In this document: positions 50,418-59,503 of the stretch, piece by piece | Layout: each line of letters begins with the position of its first letter | How positions within the stretch are numbered: the stretch's first letter is position 1 | NCBI RefSeq assembly: GCF_020386615.1 | Contig: NZ_CP077769.1 | Coordinates: forward strand, 5,208,001-5,272,000 | Length of the DNA stretch: 64,000 bases | Direction of reading: 5' to 3' | DNA from: Chitinophaga pendula | GTDB lineage: Bacteria > Bacteroidota > Bacteroidia > Chitinophagales > Chitinophagaceae | Position numbers and translations under genes: made by a program | Notes under the pieces: generated by a model | The model's input: the letters and a program-made list of their open reading frames with translations, nothing else | Databases searched by the model: none | What the model was told of the DNA's origin: nothing

Positions 50418-52340
50418 TTATACGTTTTTTAAACTCGGCTTATCTTTTGAATAATATTCACCAACTACATATTTCTCGTTATTTAACTCTGGAGCAATAA
50501 ATGATGTTGTGAAAATCATCTGATAAGTATTTGAGGAATGTTTTTCGGCCTCAGTCACCACAATTCTTTGGAAGTTCTGAGCTCGTTTTTCTTCTATTCC
50601 CTTATCTTCCATATTATCACAGAGAATAAATCTTGGATAACGCATCTGATTATTTTCTAATGATGCTAGAAATATAGCGAATCGTGCCGTTGTTTTCAAA
50701 TAGAAGTTAGAACTCGCAGAGTACTTGGCATCTTTATCTGAAATAAATGCAATGTTATTACGATAATCAATGTTGAATTCCTTTGCTGCAATGAAGTCTT
50801 CTTGCCTTCTTAAATCGTTATTTAAGAGATACAAAGCTTTCTTTTCTATTGTTTGATTTGTCTCTTTCTTCTTTGCTTCTTGAGTTGACGTCAATCCATC
50901 AATAAGGACTTGAAGCCGTTTTTCTTCATCTTCTAATTCACGTTGTCTTGATAACAAAGATTGAAATAATTGGGCTCGCTCTAATAATGTATTTAATTGC
51001 AGCATCTCGCCTTCAGCAAAACCTTTTTCAACATACAAAGAATCAATTCGCTCTTCTCTATATGACTTTACATCTTTAAGTGCTGCATTAACCCTGGACT
51101 GCAATGCAGTTAATTTTAATTTCTCAGCTTCGTAACTACTATTTGCCTCTAATAGCTTTCTTTCTCTTAAAACCATTAGAGATTTTGATTCTTTAATCTG
51201 AAAAGATAGCTCTTGCTCAATTTTTCTTGCCTGTGTAATTCCGGTGCTACTATCAACAACTTCTTTACAGAGTTTACATTTACCTTCACTTTCAATTTTA
51301 TGAAGCTTGGTCAAACATTCAGGGCAATACTCTAAAGGATATTCTTCTAAAAACTCCCTTGTTAATATGGAGTTTCTAATAGCTTTTATTTTGTCCTCTA
51401 AGACAGAAATAAAATATTTAGAGTCATCTATTTCATTCTTTAAAAGTTGTATAGAGTTTTCCAGAGAATTAACTCGCTCTCGTTGCACAAGAGACTCTTC
51501 ATTTAATTTCTCAAATTCTAATTTTGCTGTCTTTGTGTATCTTACAGTTTTATTTTCATCTTTATATCGAAGAAGTTCATCTTCGAAAGATGCAATTTCT
51601 TTTTCTTTATTTTCAATTTTGGTAATTATATGTGCCGGATATAAGTCTAGCTCATTGGGTATATACTGCTTAATTACTTTTACTTCTTTGCGTATATCAT
51701 CAATTTCGTCTCTGACCTCTAATATTCTTTGTCTACTTTCATATAATGTTTGACTATAAGCACCGAGTAATAAATCTGCTACAGTTTCTCGTGTCAATTG
51801 AGTATCGAATTGCTCATAAAAAAACAACGAACTCGTCGGTGAATCTTGATCTACATATAACAGACGAAGAATTTGGTGGAATGTGATATTGTTTTCCCCT
51901 TTTACAATAGGGATGTCTAAATTTTCAAAAAAAACGTTTGAGAAGCTTTTTTTCTCTAAGGTAGTGTTATATCCAAATTTATTCCATTCGTTAGACGCCG
52001 CTTTTTGACTATCCTCAAAGCTACCCCAATAGATATAAATAGGCTCTATTGGATTTGCTTTGTTAGTATGTTCACTAATATTTATTTCTCTTTTTAAAAC
52101 TAATATCGCTCCGTTCATTTCTACTTCTGCAATAACAAGCGAACAAAATTTTGCTTCTTTCACCCAATCATTAAAGGAACCGCCAAGCGCATAGAAAATA
52201 AACTGTGTTATTGTCGATTTACCACTACTGTTATCTCCGCGAATGATATTAATTCCCTTATGGAATTTTTCATCATAAGCGATTTCATTTTTTTGTGTAT
52301 AGACGGCTAGTCGATTTAGAAACAAATTATTCCGTATCAT
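50418..52340 (-). CDS. SMC/Rad50-like ABC ATPase of an ABC-three-component (ABC-3C) system
   Basis: 640 residues. Walker A GDNSSGKST at 35-43 follows a start IINIIR-like strand. A long coiled-coil insertion (about 195-500) carries a zinc hook-like pair CPEC...CKLCKE (about 336-356). The C-terminal half has the Walker-B-like FILCDNMEDKG near 572, in which the usual catalytic Glu position is Asn, and a final switch MIFTTSFIAPE. This architecture matches the ABC ATPases of ABC-3C conflict systems. It follows the middle-component gene with 14-nt overlap. Inferred role: sensing invading nucleic acid or phage and activating the effector. Confidence 0.8.
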   Translation of the reverse strand: MIRNNLFLNRLAVYTQKNEIAYDEKFHKGINIIRGDNSSGKSTITQFIFYALGGSFNDWVKEAKFCSLVIAEVEMNGAILVLKREINISEHTNKANPIEPIYIYWGSFEDSQKAASNEWNKFGYNTTLEKKSFSNVFFENLDIPIVKGENNITFHQILRLLYVDQDSPTSSLFFYEQFDTQLTRETVADLLLGAYSQTLYESRQRILEVRDEIDDIRKEVKVIKQYIPNELDLYPAHIITKIENKEKEIASFEDELLRYKDENKTVRYTKTAKLEFEKLNEESLVQRERVNSLENSIQLLKNEIDDSKYFISVLEDKIKAIRNSILTREFLEEYPLEYCPECLTKLHKIESEGKCKLCKEVVDSSTGITQARKIEQELSFQIKESKSLMVLRERKLLEANSSYEAEKLKLTALQSRVNAALKDVKSYREERIDSLYVEKGFAEGEMLQLNTLLERAQLFQSLLSRQRELEDEEKRLQVLIDGLTSTQEAKKKETNQTIEKKALYLLNNDLRRQEDFIAAKEFNIDYRNNIAFISDKDAKYSASSNFYLKTTARFAIFLASLENNQMRYPRFILCDNMEDKGIEEKRAQNFQRIVVTEAEKHSSNTYQMIFTTSFIAPELNNEKYVVGEYYSKDKPSLKNV

Positions 52341-52848
52341 ATCTACTCTCTAATAGCTTTGTTCTTGCTTTAAGTCCTTTGGGTCCATACATTGATATTT
52401 GAGCAAATTCGGAAGTCATAAGCTTTATCGTGTTTATTTCCGACACACTTAAAGGCTCAAATTTTGCACTGTATTTTTCGAGCAAGGTTTTTGAAATTAT
52501 AGTAACTCTATTTTCATTCAAATGATCCTTATCGATAATATCATAAGACGCCAAACATTTGATTGCATGCAATTGATAAGACTTTATCTTTTCAAACATT
52601 TTACGACCGTCTAATATTTCCTCATAAGGATTTTCTTGTTTATAGATATAAGATCTGATTAGTTTTTTTAAATCTTCTTCTTCTCTAAAGATCTTTATTT
52701 TATGAACTTCAGAGGGAAACAATAAATAAAAGTCCCATATTCTCAGTCTATCAGTCTCAACGTACTCTTTTCTTTTATAGTAGGTGAGTATTTGTAACAT
52801 CCTATAGACTGAATGATAAAGATCGAATGCCTGGTGATAAATAATCAT
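52327..52848 (-). CDS. ABC-3C middle component-like protein
   Basis: 173 residues, helical, with no membrane segment: FDLYHSVYRMLQILTYYKRK near the start, RIWDFYLLFPSEVHKI around 36-51, YQLHAIKCLASYDIIDK around 91, and a C-terminal MTSEFAQISMYGPKGLKART. The order (ATPase downstream, third component upstream, both overlapping) and the FYLLFPSEVHKI-type winged-helix start are as in middle components of ABC-3C systems, which link the ATPase to the effector. Family call rests mainly on context. Confidence 0.65.
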   Translation of the reverse strand: MIIYHQAFDLYHSVYRMLQILTYYKRKEYVETDRLRIWDFYLLFPSEVHKIKIFREEEDLKKLIRSYIYKQENPYEEILDGRKMFEKIKSYQLHAIKCLASYDIIDKDHLNENRVTIISKTLLEKYSAKFEPLSVSEINTIKLMTSEFAQISMYGPKGLKARTKLLESRYDTE

Positions 52849-53417
52849 TTCTTACACCATTTAATATGGCACTGGCCTGTTAAATAATAAATCATTCCTT
52901 CAATATCAACTGAACTTAGACCCATTACGTCACTACATCCTTCTTCTTGGATAATAGATACGATTGGAGCGACAATTTCATTTTCAATTGCTAATGAAAC
53001 TTCCTGTTCTGATTTGCTTGCGCATATCAATGGAAAAATAATATTTCTAAATTTAGACAAAACCAACGCTAACAGAAAAGAGTGAATTTCTTGTGCAGGC
53101 TCAAAAAATTGAAATTTTGTAAGCTTCTTGTGATATTCTTCCTTCAACCATAACGCATCTTCGTACAGATCTTCTCGTCCTCCATCTTTAAGTTTTTGCT
53201 CTAATCCAATCGTATCGCGAAGATTAGCGTATCTCTGAAGATCTGCTGACACCTCGGTTACGTGACTATTTTCATTGAAAGCTTTTTCTAATTTATCAAA
53301 GAGGATTGATAAGCGTGTCCTTCTAACCGGATTATTAATGGTAACGTTTTTATCGCGACCAATAATTTCACCATCTCCCCCAATGTGATTATTGGATTGA
53401 GTAGTAGTCGGGATCAT
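52845..53417 (-). CDS. ABC-3C third component with GGDG motif
   Basis: 190 residues. An N-terminal stretch NNHIGGDGEIIGRDKNVTIN (about 9-28) has the IGGDG...GRDKN beta-type repeat that marks ABC-3C effector proteins, and the rest is helical (KLEKAFNENSHVTEVSADLQ, EEYHKKLTKFQFFEPAQEIH). No membrane segment or catalytic signature is evident. The gene overlaps the middle component by 4 nt and follows a 57-codon gene that carries a second copy of the motif. Confidence 0.65.
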   Translation of the reverse strand: MIPTTTQSNNHIGGDGEIIGRDKNVTINNPVRRTRLSILFDKLEKAFNENSHVTEVSADLQRYANLRDTIGLEQKLKDGGREDLYEDALWLKEEYHKKLTKFQFFEPAQEIHSFLLALVLSKFRNIIFPLICASKSEQEVSLAIENEIVAPIVSIIQEEGCSDVMGLSSVDIEGMIYYLTGQCHIKWCKK

Positions 53418-53419
53418 GA

Positions 53420-53593
53420 TTAATTCACAGTAGTCTTATCGCCGCCGACAATATCGCCGTTGCCACCGATAGTATTATTATTCTGATTTACAGTTTTTTT
53501 CTTTGAGGCTTTGTAAGAAAAAATTGCTCCGCCCGTAAATAACGCAACAACAACGCCTGCAATGATGGTAAGGGTCTGATTGTCAAATGTCAT
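53420..53593 (-). CDS. 57-residue membrane protein with the ABC-3C GGDG-type motif
   Basis: Short reading frame with ATG at 53591-53593 and TAA at 53420-53422, ending 2 nt before the start of the 190-aa gene. Residues about 7-25 form one membrane helix (LTIIAGVVVALFTGGAIFS), followed by a Lys-rich turn (YKASKKKT) and NQNNNTIGGNGDIVGGDKTT, which parallels the motif at the start of the next protein. It is likely the membrane-anchored effector or adaptor of the ABC-3C operon. Too short for many gene finders. Confidence 0.7.
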   Translation of the reverse strand: MTFDNQTLTIIAGVVVALFTGGAIFSYKASKKKTVNQNNNTIGGNGDIVGGDKTTVN

Positions 53594-53822
53594 ACAGCTT
53601 TCCTGGTAAGGGTTATAAATAAAATAAATGTACTAAGTAATCTGAATATACAACTCATAAATGTAATTACAAATGTCTATTTATCTAAAAATAAACAGTT
53701 TAATCTATTTGTCACTTATTTAGCGCATCCAAATTACCATAACAACATCAAACATGTAAATTTGTTTAACAATCTAAAATATAAATAATTTATATTTCAC
53801 GACAATTTAATTATTCATCAAA

Positions 53823-53892
53823 ATTGTTTGGAACCCCGCCGGGTAGGAGAAGGAGGAAGGGACGGCGTTAGCCCCTTCCTCGGTTTAAACAG
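53823..53892. repeat. GC-rich 70-bp repeat, copy C (314-nt gap between genes)
   Basis: 70 nt beginning ATTGTTTGGAACCCCGCCGG and ending CTCGGTTTAAACAG, with the hairpin arms GAGGAAGGG and CCCCTTCCTC around ACGGCGTTAG. Nearly identical in layout to copy A. The rest of the 53594-53907 gap is AT-rich with no gene and no other clear structure. Confidence 0.75.
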
Positions 53893-53907
53893 TCGCCATT
53901 AGATCAT

Positions 53908-54123
53908 TTAAAAATATGCTGGCTTCAGGCCTTCTTTTCGCACCCTCAAAAGATGTGAATACCAATAACGAACATCTCTTCCCATTTTGACAGGCCGAAG
54001 ATCGTATCGTTTTGTACAGTCCCATACTGCTAGAGTGCCTGCTGAATATGGTTTTGTGCCGCCTAGGAACTTTGCGGCGAATTTACGGTCAACAAGATAG
54101 TCTTCTGGATCACCTGGTTTCAT
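53908..54123 (-). CDS. Excisionase-like small HTH protein
   Basis: 71 residues from the ATG at 54121-54123 (MKPGDPEDYL). The segment LVDRKFAAKFLGGTKPYSAGTL, followed by VWDCTKRYDLRPVKMGRDVR and WYSHLLRVRKEGL, has the layout of MerR-like excisionase/AlpA DNA-binding proteins (helix-turn-helix, then a wing with VRYWYS). Position next to the integrase supports an Xis role in excision of the element. Confidence 0.6.
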   Translation of the reverse strand: MKPGDPEDYLVDRKFAAKFLGGTKPYSAGTLAVWDCTKRYDLRPVKMGRDVRYWYSHLLRVRKEGLKPAYF

Positions 54124-54300
54124 TAAATATCCTTCTATAAATAAAATATCCAATGAGAGGAATCCTCATTGGCGCGGGGTGAATAAGAACTTTTTTACAC
54201 AGAGTCAATACGATTTAAGATGCCGTTAATCTCGAATAATATTGGCAAGATAAAAAGAATACATTTGTAGGTTAATAGATATATACTCCTCTATAATAAC

Positions 54301-55596
54301 TTAAAAACTGAGCATTGCATTTGTTGCCTTCTCAATTGAAGAGCGTACTGGATCTAGATTTAAACGTGCATACACTTCCGTCGATTTTACTGATCTATGC
54401 CCTAAGCTCTTACCGATAATCGTTAGACTGGAACCTCCGATTGCCTGATAACTGCCAAATGTGCGGCGAACATCATGCAGTCGAACATCCATGAGGCCCA
54501 CAGGCAAGGTTATACCATCATCTTTTGCTACTTTAATGATAAGCTTTATCCATAAGCTCACGAAATACTCGTTGTCGATTTCATCCCGGCATTGCTCAAC
54601 CAGCAATTTTAATTTTTCATCCGAAGACCAGAAATATATAGTTGCCTTCTGTTTAACACGTTTCCAGGCCCGTTTAACATTTACAAAATGCGAACGGGGA
54701 TCAAGATCTGAGGGGAATACCCAATCACTGACGGAAATTTCCTTGCGCTTTCTCAAAATATCCATCGCATGATCAACCAATGGTAACAGTAAAACCTCTC
54801 CATTTTTGCTATCTGGAATTCGCCATGTCTTATGTTCCCAATTAATTTGTTCCCAGCGCATTTGAAGTGTATTTGTTTTACGAGCGCCCGCGAGCAATAG
54901 CATCCATATAAAATGTCTTGCTGTTTCATTCATTTCTTCATTAAGCGCCCGAATTAAACACGGCATCTCTGCTGGCAAGATGAAACGATCTCTGCTTTTC
55001 TCTTTATATTTTTTAACGCGAGAGGCGGGATTTATCCCTTCCCATCCCCATTCAATAGCTTTGTTGTAGATAGAACTAATACGCTCAACTATGCGGTTTG
55101 CTTGATATACGCCATGGTTTTCAAAGACATCCTTCTGAATTTTTTGAACATCATAACGAGTAATATCAATCATTCTTTTCTTAAACCAGTGCGATAAGTA
55201 CTTAGGAACTTCCCTTACATCATACTGCCAAGATTTTTTATGAGGTTTGCTATAGACCTCTATATATTCCTTGAACTGCTCCCCGAATGTTAGCTTATTA
55301 GATAGCTCCTTTTTCTTTTCCGCTACAGGGTCTAATCCTTCAGCAATTTGTCCTTTAAGTATTCGCGCTTCCTTTCTGGCTTTTTCCACCGGAATAATAT
55401 CTGCGGGGCCAATTATTATTCGCTCGTCTCTTCCCTTTATGCGTTTCCTTATGAAGAACGTTTTTACACCATAAGATGTAACGTAAAGACTAAGCCCCTT
55501 CTCCCTACTGTCTTTGTAATATGATTTTCCTTTGCTGGGCGTTGGAAGTTGTTCAATATTTTGTTTGGTGAAGTTGATCGTTCGGTTTTCTAACAT
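54301..55596 (-). CDS. int: Tyrosine recombinase (integrase, Arm-DUF4102 type)
   Basis: 431 residues with the DUF4102/arm-binding N-terminal domain (SYGVKTFFIRKRIKGRDERI), a SAM-like core-binding domain (about 95-195) and the catalytic domain: Arg in LAGARKTNTLQ, HDVRR, GHRSVKS, and the nucleophile Tyr in TEVYARLN near the C-terminus. P4-like integrases of this kind insert elements into tRNA genes. The tRNA-Met 3' half 213 nt upstream is the likely attachment core, and flanking TGCCGCA repeats would be arm sites. Confidence 0.93.
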   Translation of the reverse strand: MLENRTINFTKQNIEQLPTPSKGKSYYKDSREKGLSLYVTSYGVKTFFIRKRIKGRDERIIIGPADIIPVEKARKEARILKGQIAEGLDPVAEKKKELSNKLTFGEQFKEYIEVYSKPHKKSWQYDVREVPKYLSHWFKKRMIDITRYDVQKIQKDVFENHGVYQANRIVERISSIYNKAIEWGWEGINPASRVKKYKEKSRDRFILPAEMPCLIRALNEEMNETARHFIWMLLLAGARKTNTLQMRWEQINWEHKTWRIPDSKNGEVLLLPLVDHAMDILRKRKEISVSDWVFPSDLDPRSHFVNVKRAWKRVKQKATIYFWSSDEKLKLLVEQCRDEIDNEYFVSLWIKLIIKVAKDDGITLPVGLMDVRLHDVRRTFGSYQAIGGSSLTIIGKSLGHRSVKSTEVYARLNLDPVRSSIEKATNAMLSF

Positions 55597-55684
55597 TAAA
55601 ATCTCCTCTAATGCGGCACTCAGCGGTACACTGACTCATTCTCAATTAGCTAGAGATATAGGGTATCACAAATAAAATTCCTGG

Positions 55685-55703
55685 TGCCGCATCAGTGCCG
55701 CAA
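55685..55703. repeat. Arm-type repeat, left of the att core
   Basis: TGCCGCATCAGTGCCGCAA: two TGCCGCA units with 11-nt period, one mismatch from 55917-55935. An inverted TGCCGCATT is at 55610-55618. Probably integrase arm-binding sites. Confidence 0.6.
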
Positions 55704-55809
55704 CCTGCATTGAAAAAAGTATAAAAGAAAGAAGAAAGGAAAAGGAATAAATCTTTGATTTATTATAGAAGAATTATCAGCGCTATATTCAATTTATAAT
55801 ACTGGCCCT

Positions 55810-55860
<51 letters not shown>

Positions 55861-55916
55861 ATTTCAATGACTTATTTATATAGCATGTCAGGCTCTTTAT
55901 AGCCAATGCCGCATCG

Positions 55917-55935
55917 GTGCCGCAAATCTGATGTC
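55917..55935. repeat. Arm-type repeat, right of the att core
   Basis: TGCCGCATCGGTGCCGCAA, 18 of 19 identical to 55685-55703 and in the same orientation, on the opposite side of the tRNA half. Confidence 0.6.
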
Positions 55936-56041
55936 ATCCAATCGGGTTAATATTTAGAAAGCCGCCCCGCATAAAGCGAAGGCGGCGGTCCTATCTAGCG
56001 AGCGGTCCTCGTTATCCGCTCGCCAACTCGGAAAAACATAT

Positions 56042-56338
56042 TTAGGGGATGCTTCGGGATTTATTCCGTTTTTTCGGAAGCAACTGGAAGTTTTCACCAC
56101 ATGACTCATATGCCTGTCGGTTGACAATCACGATTTCCCCTTTTTGTTGGGATTGATAAAGGTCGATCCCTAGCTTTTCTCTGAACTTCTCATAGGTTTC
56201 GATGGAAGCCTTTTTCCGTCTACCTGTTCTCCACGCGCTGTAGTTTTTTTGATTGATACCTAATGCAGTATAGATAGGATGCCCATTAATTTTGAACGTA
56301 TATTCAATAAGCCGCAAGACGTCACAAAGCGGTGTCAT
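56042..56338 (-). CDS. Hypothetical mobile-element protein, possible HTH
   Basis: 98 residues. KINGHPIYTALGINQKNYSA followed by WRTGRRKKASIETYEKFREK resembles a phage-type helix-turn-helix with a recognition helix around GINQKNYSAWRTG. The basic C-terminus (LLPKKRNKSRSIP) fits nucleic-acid binding. Its start overlaps the stop of the upstream gene by one base, so they are coupled. Confidence 0.55.
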   Translation of the reverse strand: MTPLCDVLRLIEYTFKINGHPIYTALGINQKNYSAWRTGRRKKASIETYEKFREKLGIDLYQSQQKGEIVIVNRQAYESCGENFQLLPKKRNKSRSIP

Positions 56339-56589
56339 TAATTTAGAGATTGATAGTTTTTTAAATTTTGATCCTCACGATCAATTAATTCCAATAACTC
56401 TACAATTCGAGCACGGGCGACTTTAATCATCATTTCTTTCTCGGCTGTGCTGTTGTTCTGCGGATTTAGGATGCGGCGATAAAAGGTCGGTGTGCTCCAC
56501 TTGCATTCGTTTTCCATGGCCTCTCGGAAAAGTTCTCGTATATTTTTCATACCGGAGTAGAGATTGGCCAAAATATTAGGTGCAATCAT
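56338..56589 (-). CDS. Hypothetical small helical protein
   Basis: 83 residues (or 70 from the Met codon at 56548-56550). Helical, charged, with MKNIRELFREAMENECKWST and KVARARIVELLELIDRED. No recognisable family. Coupled to the HTH-like gene downstream and 30 nt after the lipoprotein-like gene. Confidence 0.5.
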   Translation of the reverse strand: MIAPNILANLYSGMKNIRELFREAMENECKWSTPTFYRRILNPQNNSTAEKEMMIKVARARIVELLELIDREDQNLKNYQSLN

Positions 56590-56619
56590 AAAAAATAGGG
56601 TCTTCTCGGTTATTAAAAA

Positions 56620-57111
56620 TTACTCTTTAGTCAGTTCAAGCAAGGCTTCGGCGATTTTTTCCTCGCCATTGTTTCTAGCTTCGCGAAGGCGGATGGTCAG
56701 GACCGATCCGGCATAGGATACGACTTCCCAATCCGTGGTCCGCTGGCTGTTGCCTCCGTCAATTGTGCGGAGTGTTCGCCCTTCATCGACGATCTGCCAT
56801 TTCCCTTTGCGGGGAAGATGATCCTGGGCAACAATGCCGGTCTGTGTGAAGGTGCTGTCTTTCGCCTCTAATGTGGAATGATCCCATAGATCACCGTTTA
56901 GGCCGTTTTTCTCGATACCGTTTTGCCGGATCAGCTTTTCATTGCCGTCGTAGTAATTAAATAATCCTTTGGTAATTGACCAGGTGCCAATCACTTTGGC
57001 TTTGTCGATTGTTGCGGGCGCTGGTTGCGCTTTGTCGTCTTTGGAACACATACCAAAACAAAAGAGGCTGGCGGCGCATACAAAGGCCAGTTGCGGAATA
57101 ATTCTGTTCAT
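56620..57111 (-). CDS. Lipocalin-like lipoprotein
   Basis: 163 residues. Lipobox FGMC after LAFVCAASLFCF, then KDDKAQPAPATIDKAKV and GTWSITKGLFNYYDGNEKLI, typical of small Bacteroidota lipocalin-like domains (GxW near the N-terminus), and strand segments such as GKWQIVDEGRTLRTIDGG and EVVSYAGSVLTIRLRE. Function unknown; probably surface or periplasm-facing. On the same strand as the recombinase, 9 nt after its stop. Confidence 0.65.
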   Translation of the reverse strand: MNRIIPQLAFVCAASLFCFGMCSKDDKAQPAPATIDKAKVIGTWSITKGLFNYYDGNEKLIRQNGIEKNGLNGDLWDHSTLEAKDSTFTQTGIVAQDHLPRKGKWQIVDEGRTLRTIDGGNSQRTTDWEVVSYAGSVLTIRLREARNNGEEKIAEALLELTKE

Positions 57112-57120
57112 AGTGAATGA

Positions 57121-57867
57121 TTATTGAGGTGAGAGATTAAGCGCGTCGATGCGGTGTTCAAGTGTCCACACTGATGTGCGATGCCACTTAGCTTTGTTTT
57201 TTTCTACGATTTCTACACGCCGCCATTTTTCTGAATGGTCATCGAGGATCAAAGCATAACCGCCTCTTTTTGCACGAATACTGCTAGGCGGGGGAATACG
57301 AAGCCGATTTAATTCAGTGACCAAAGCATTTATCGTTGTAAATCCATGGCCTCGCAAATCTTGAATAATGGGGGACATTTTACGGGCATAGGTTTCTGCC
57401 GCCTGCTTATTTTTACGGGCAAGCTCTTTGCATGCAGTACCCAGCTTTACGCCGTGCCGTTTGGCAGCTTGTAAAGCCGCGCTTGTACGTTTGCTTATTG
57501 TGATACCCTCTCTTTCCGCATAAATGAATTCTTGCAGTAAATCCAATTTCGTAGCAGTTGGCCTATCAGCCGCAATTAAATTTAGCTTGCTGTCGAGTAT
57601 CCGTGCGCCAAACAAGGCTTTTCGAGTCAAGCGATCGCATTTGGCAATGATGAGTGTCATGCCTGTTTTAATGCAGTATTTAATCGCTTTTAATAGTACG
57701 GGCCGGTTATTTTTCTTCGCGCTTTCAGTTTCGTAATATTCTCGGACGACAAATAAACCACTTGTGCGTTGCAGATCATCAACGTCGGAATGCTGCGCGG
57801 CTGTCCCGAGGCCGCTTTCTTCCTGACGCTGGGTGGATTCTCTATAGTAGGCAACTGCTTGGCGCAT
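57121..57867 (-). CDS. Serine recombinase (resolvase/invertase family)
   Basis: 248 residues from the ATG at 57865-57867, chosen because it puts the catalytic Ser of AVAYYRESTQ at about residue 11; a GTG start 51 nt upstream (57918) is possible. The resolvase domain has KCDRLTRKALFG (Asp/Arg of the active site) and LLQEFIYAEREGITISKRTS; the C-terminal part (about 130-245) includes a helical HTH-like stretch. Such enzymes catalyse site-specific inversion, resolution or integration. It belongs to the right-hand mobile block. Confidence 0.88.
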   Translation of the reverse strand: MRQAVAYYRESTQRQEESGLGTAAQHSDVDDLQRTSGLFVVREYYETESAKKNNRPVLLKAIKYCIKTGMTLIIAKCDRLTRKALFGARILDSKLNLIAADRPTATKLDLLQEFIYAEREGITISKRTSAALQAAKRHGVKLGTACKELARKNKQAAETYARKMSPIIQDLRGHGFTTINALVTELNRLRIPPPSSIRAKRGGYALILDDHSEKWRRVEIVEKNKAKWHRTSVWTLEHRIDALNLSPQ

Positions 57868-58145
57868 GGCGTGCGTCGCTGCTTCCTTTCCATGTGTGAA
57901 CCAAGATTTATTTTGCACTCATAAGCATAAGGATTCAATAATGGTTTAAATAAAACCAATTGATATGAAATGTTTTAAAGATGTGAAAATGAAAAATATT
58001 GGACGGTTTTTATCCATACATGGGCCTTCCTTCAGACATGAACAAATTTTTTTTAGAAATTTGTTTGCAATATAAGAATGCGCTGATTAAAGAGGGCGTT
58101 TGCTATCGGTCTAATTCAATATCATCTCTATCAGGGGAACGTGGA

Positions 58146-59342
58146 TTATCTGTTATATTGTGACTGTCCTGTTTTCGGTTGCGAATTTTTCCAGGGGTTT
58201 ATTGTTTGGCCAAAATACCTACTTTCTAAGAGACGTTTACCGAACCCATTAAATTTTGCAAGTACGTAGCTTTTTCCAAATCTGTGGTTTAAATCCCACT
58301 TGAAAACTTTCGCTATTACCTTTTGTACATCAATTGTTTTGTCAATCGTTGCTTCATTCTTTTGCAAATGAAATACTTCCATTAACATTGTTTCTATACT
58401 AGACCCTAAATTTTGGTGGACCAATGCACTCCCCTTATATGCTTTTTCATCTCCATACGTTGTAATTGCAGTTGCTATTCCTATTCTGTTTTTGGAAAAT
58501 ACATCAATAAAAGTGTTGGTATCTAATATTAATCCATAACGAAACTCCTTAGTTGCATAAGGAGAAACTATTATCAATTTTCTGTTACGACCCATGTATC
58601 CATAGCCTCTTGCGATCTGACCATTCTCATGATCGCATAAACTACATTTAATCGTTTTAGTTGATGAGATATGATAAAAAGTAAGTGTATATCTTTTTTC
58701 TGAGGGTACTGCCTTATGGTGATCACTGTCGGCTTCAAAATTTCCAGCGTCGTTCATCTGTCTTTCTTCATCTTCTTCGTTAGAACAAACGATAGTCCAG
58801 TCTGTGAAGCTAAAAGACAAGAGAGGATCTTCAATACTCTTATCCTTTCTATTGACTATTTTTTCCGATATACTCTTTCGTTTATGATATATTGGCTGAA
58901 TAGATTTCTTCCATTCTGTGAACTTTTTTCTAACTATAGGAAGCTCCTTAAACTTCGCCAAGTCTGTTAACATTTGAGCATTGGGTTTATTATTCTTTAT
59001 TCCCTTCTTTTTTTGGCCTGCTAAATATTTTTCCTGTAATGAGGGGACCTGCTTTAAAAAGCTTTCAACACTACTATTAAACTTTTCTATCGCTATCCCT
59101 TGAAGGGTTAAAGCTCTAAGTCGGACGGAACTATAATTTTGTGCACTGCTCATTGAGCATTTCAACAATTGGCTGACGATTTTAACTCTTGCTATTGCTG
59201 GGGAATATTTTTGGAACCAAGCATAGCCTCTAATCTTTTTTATATCATAAACAAAGGTTACTATATCTTTATATAGATTAAGCGTATTATCATTAAGTTC
59301 AGTTGCAATATACCCTTCTTTAAGAGGTTTGGCCTTACCCAT
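58146..59342 (-). CDS. Hypothetical protein
   Basis: 398 residues with no membrane segment and no recognised family. A basic N-terminal third (LKCSMSSAQNYSSVRLRALT, SLQEKYLAGQKKKGIKNNKP) precedes a central segment with a Cys-x2-Cys/His patch (CSLCDHENGQIARGYGYMGR near 235) and a C-terminal domain (FRYGLILDTNTFIDVFSKNR, VFKWDLNHRFGKSYVLAKF). LILDTNTFIDV resembles a beta strand followed by D/N-rich turns. AT-rich relative to the conjugation genes downstream. Confidence 0.65.
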   Translation of the reverse strand: MGKAKPLKEGYIATELNDNTLNLYKDIVTFVYDIKKIRGYAWFQKYSPAIARVKIVSQLLKCSMSSAQNYSSVRLRALTLQGIAIEKFNSSVESFLKQVPSLQEKYLAGQKKKGIKNNKPNAQMLTDLAKFKELPIVRKKFTEWKKSIQPIYHKRKSISEKIVNRKDKSIEDPLLSFSFTDWTIVCSNEEDEERQMNDAGNFEADSDHHKAVPSEKRYTLTFYHISSTKTIKCSLCDHENGQIARGYGYMGRNRKLIIVSPYATKEFRYGLILDTNTFIDVFSKNRIGIATAITTYGDEKAYKGSALVHQNLGSSIETMLMEVFHLQKNEATIDKTIDVQKVIAKVFKWDLNHRFGKSYVLAKFNGFGKRLLESRYFGQTINPWKNSQPKTGQSQYNR

Positions 59343-59503
59343 TTATTATTATTTTAAAAGTATCAAAATCTAGTTTCTGCGTAGATATTTAGAACTTTTA
59401 TATAATTGCAGCTACTCTGCTGCAACTATGGCTTTATCTTTTCTTTACTTAAAATAAAAAAAACAAAATTTCGAAACTTTGGATTTATGGCTTAAAATCA
59501 GAT

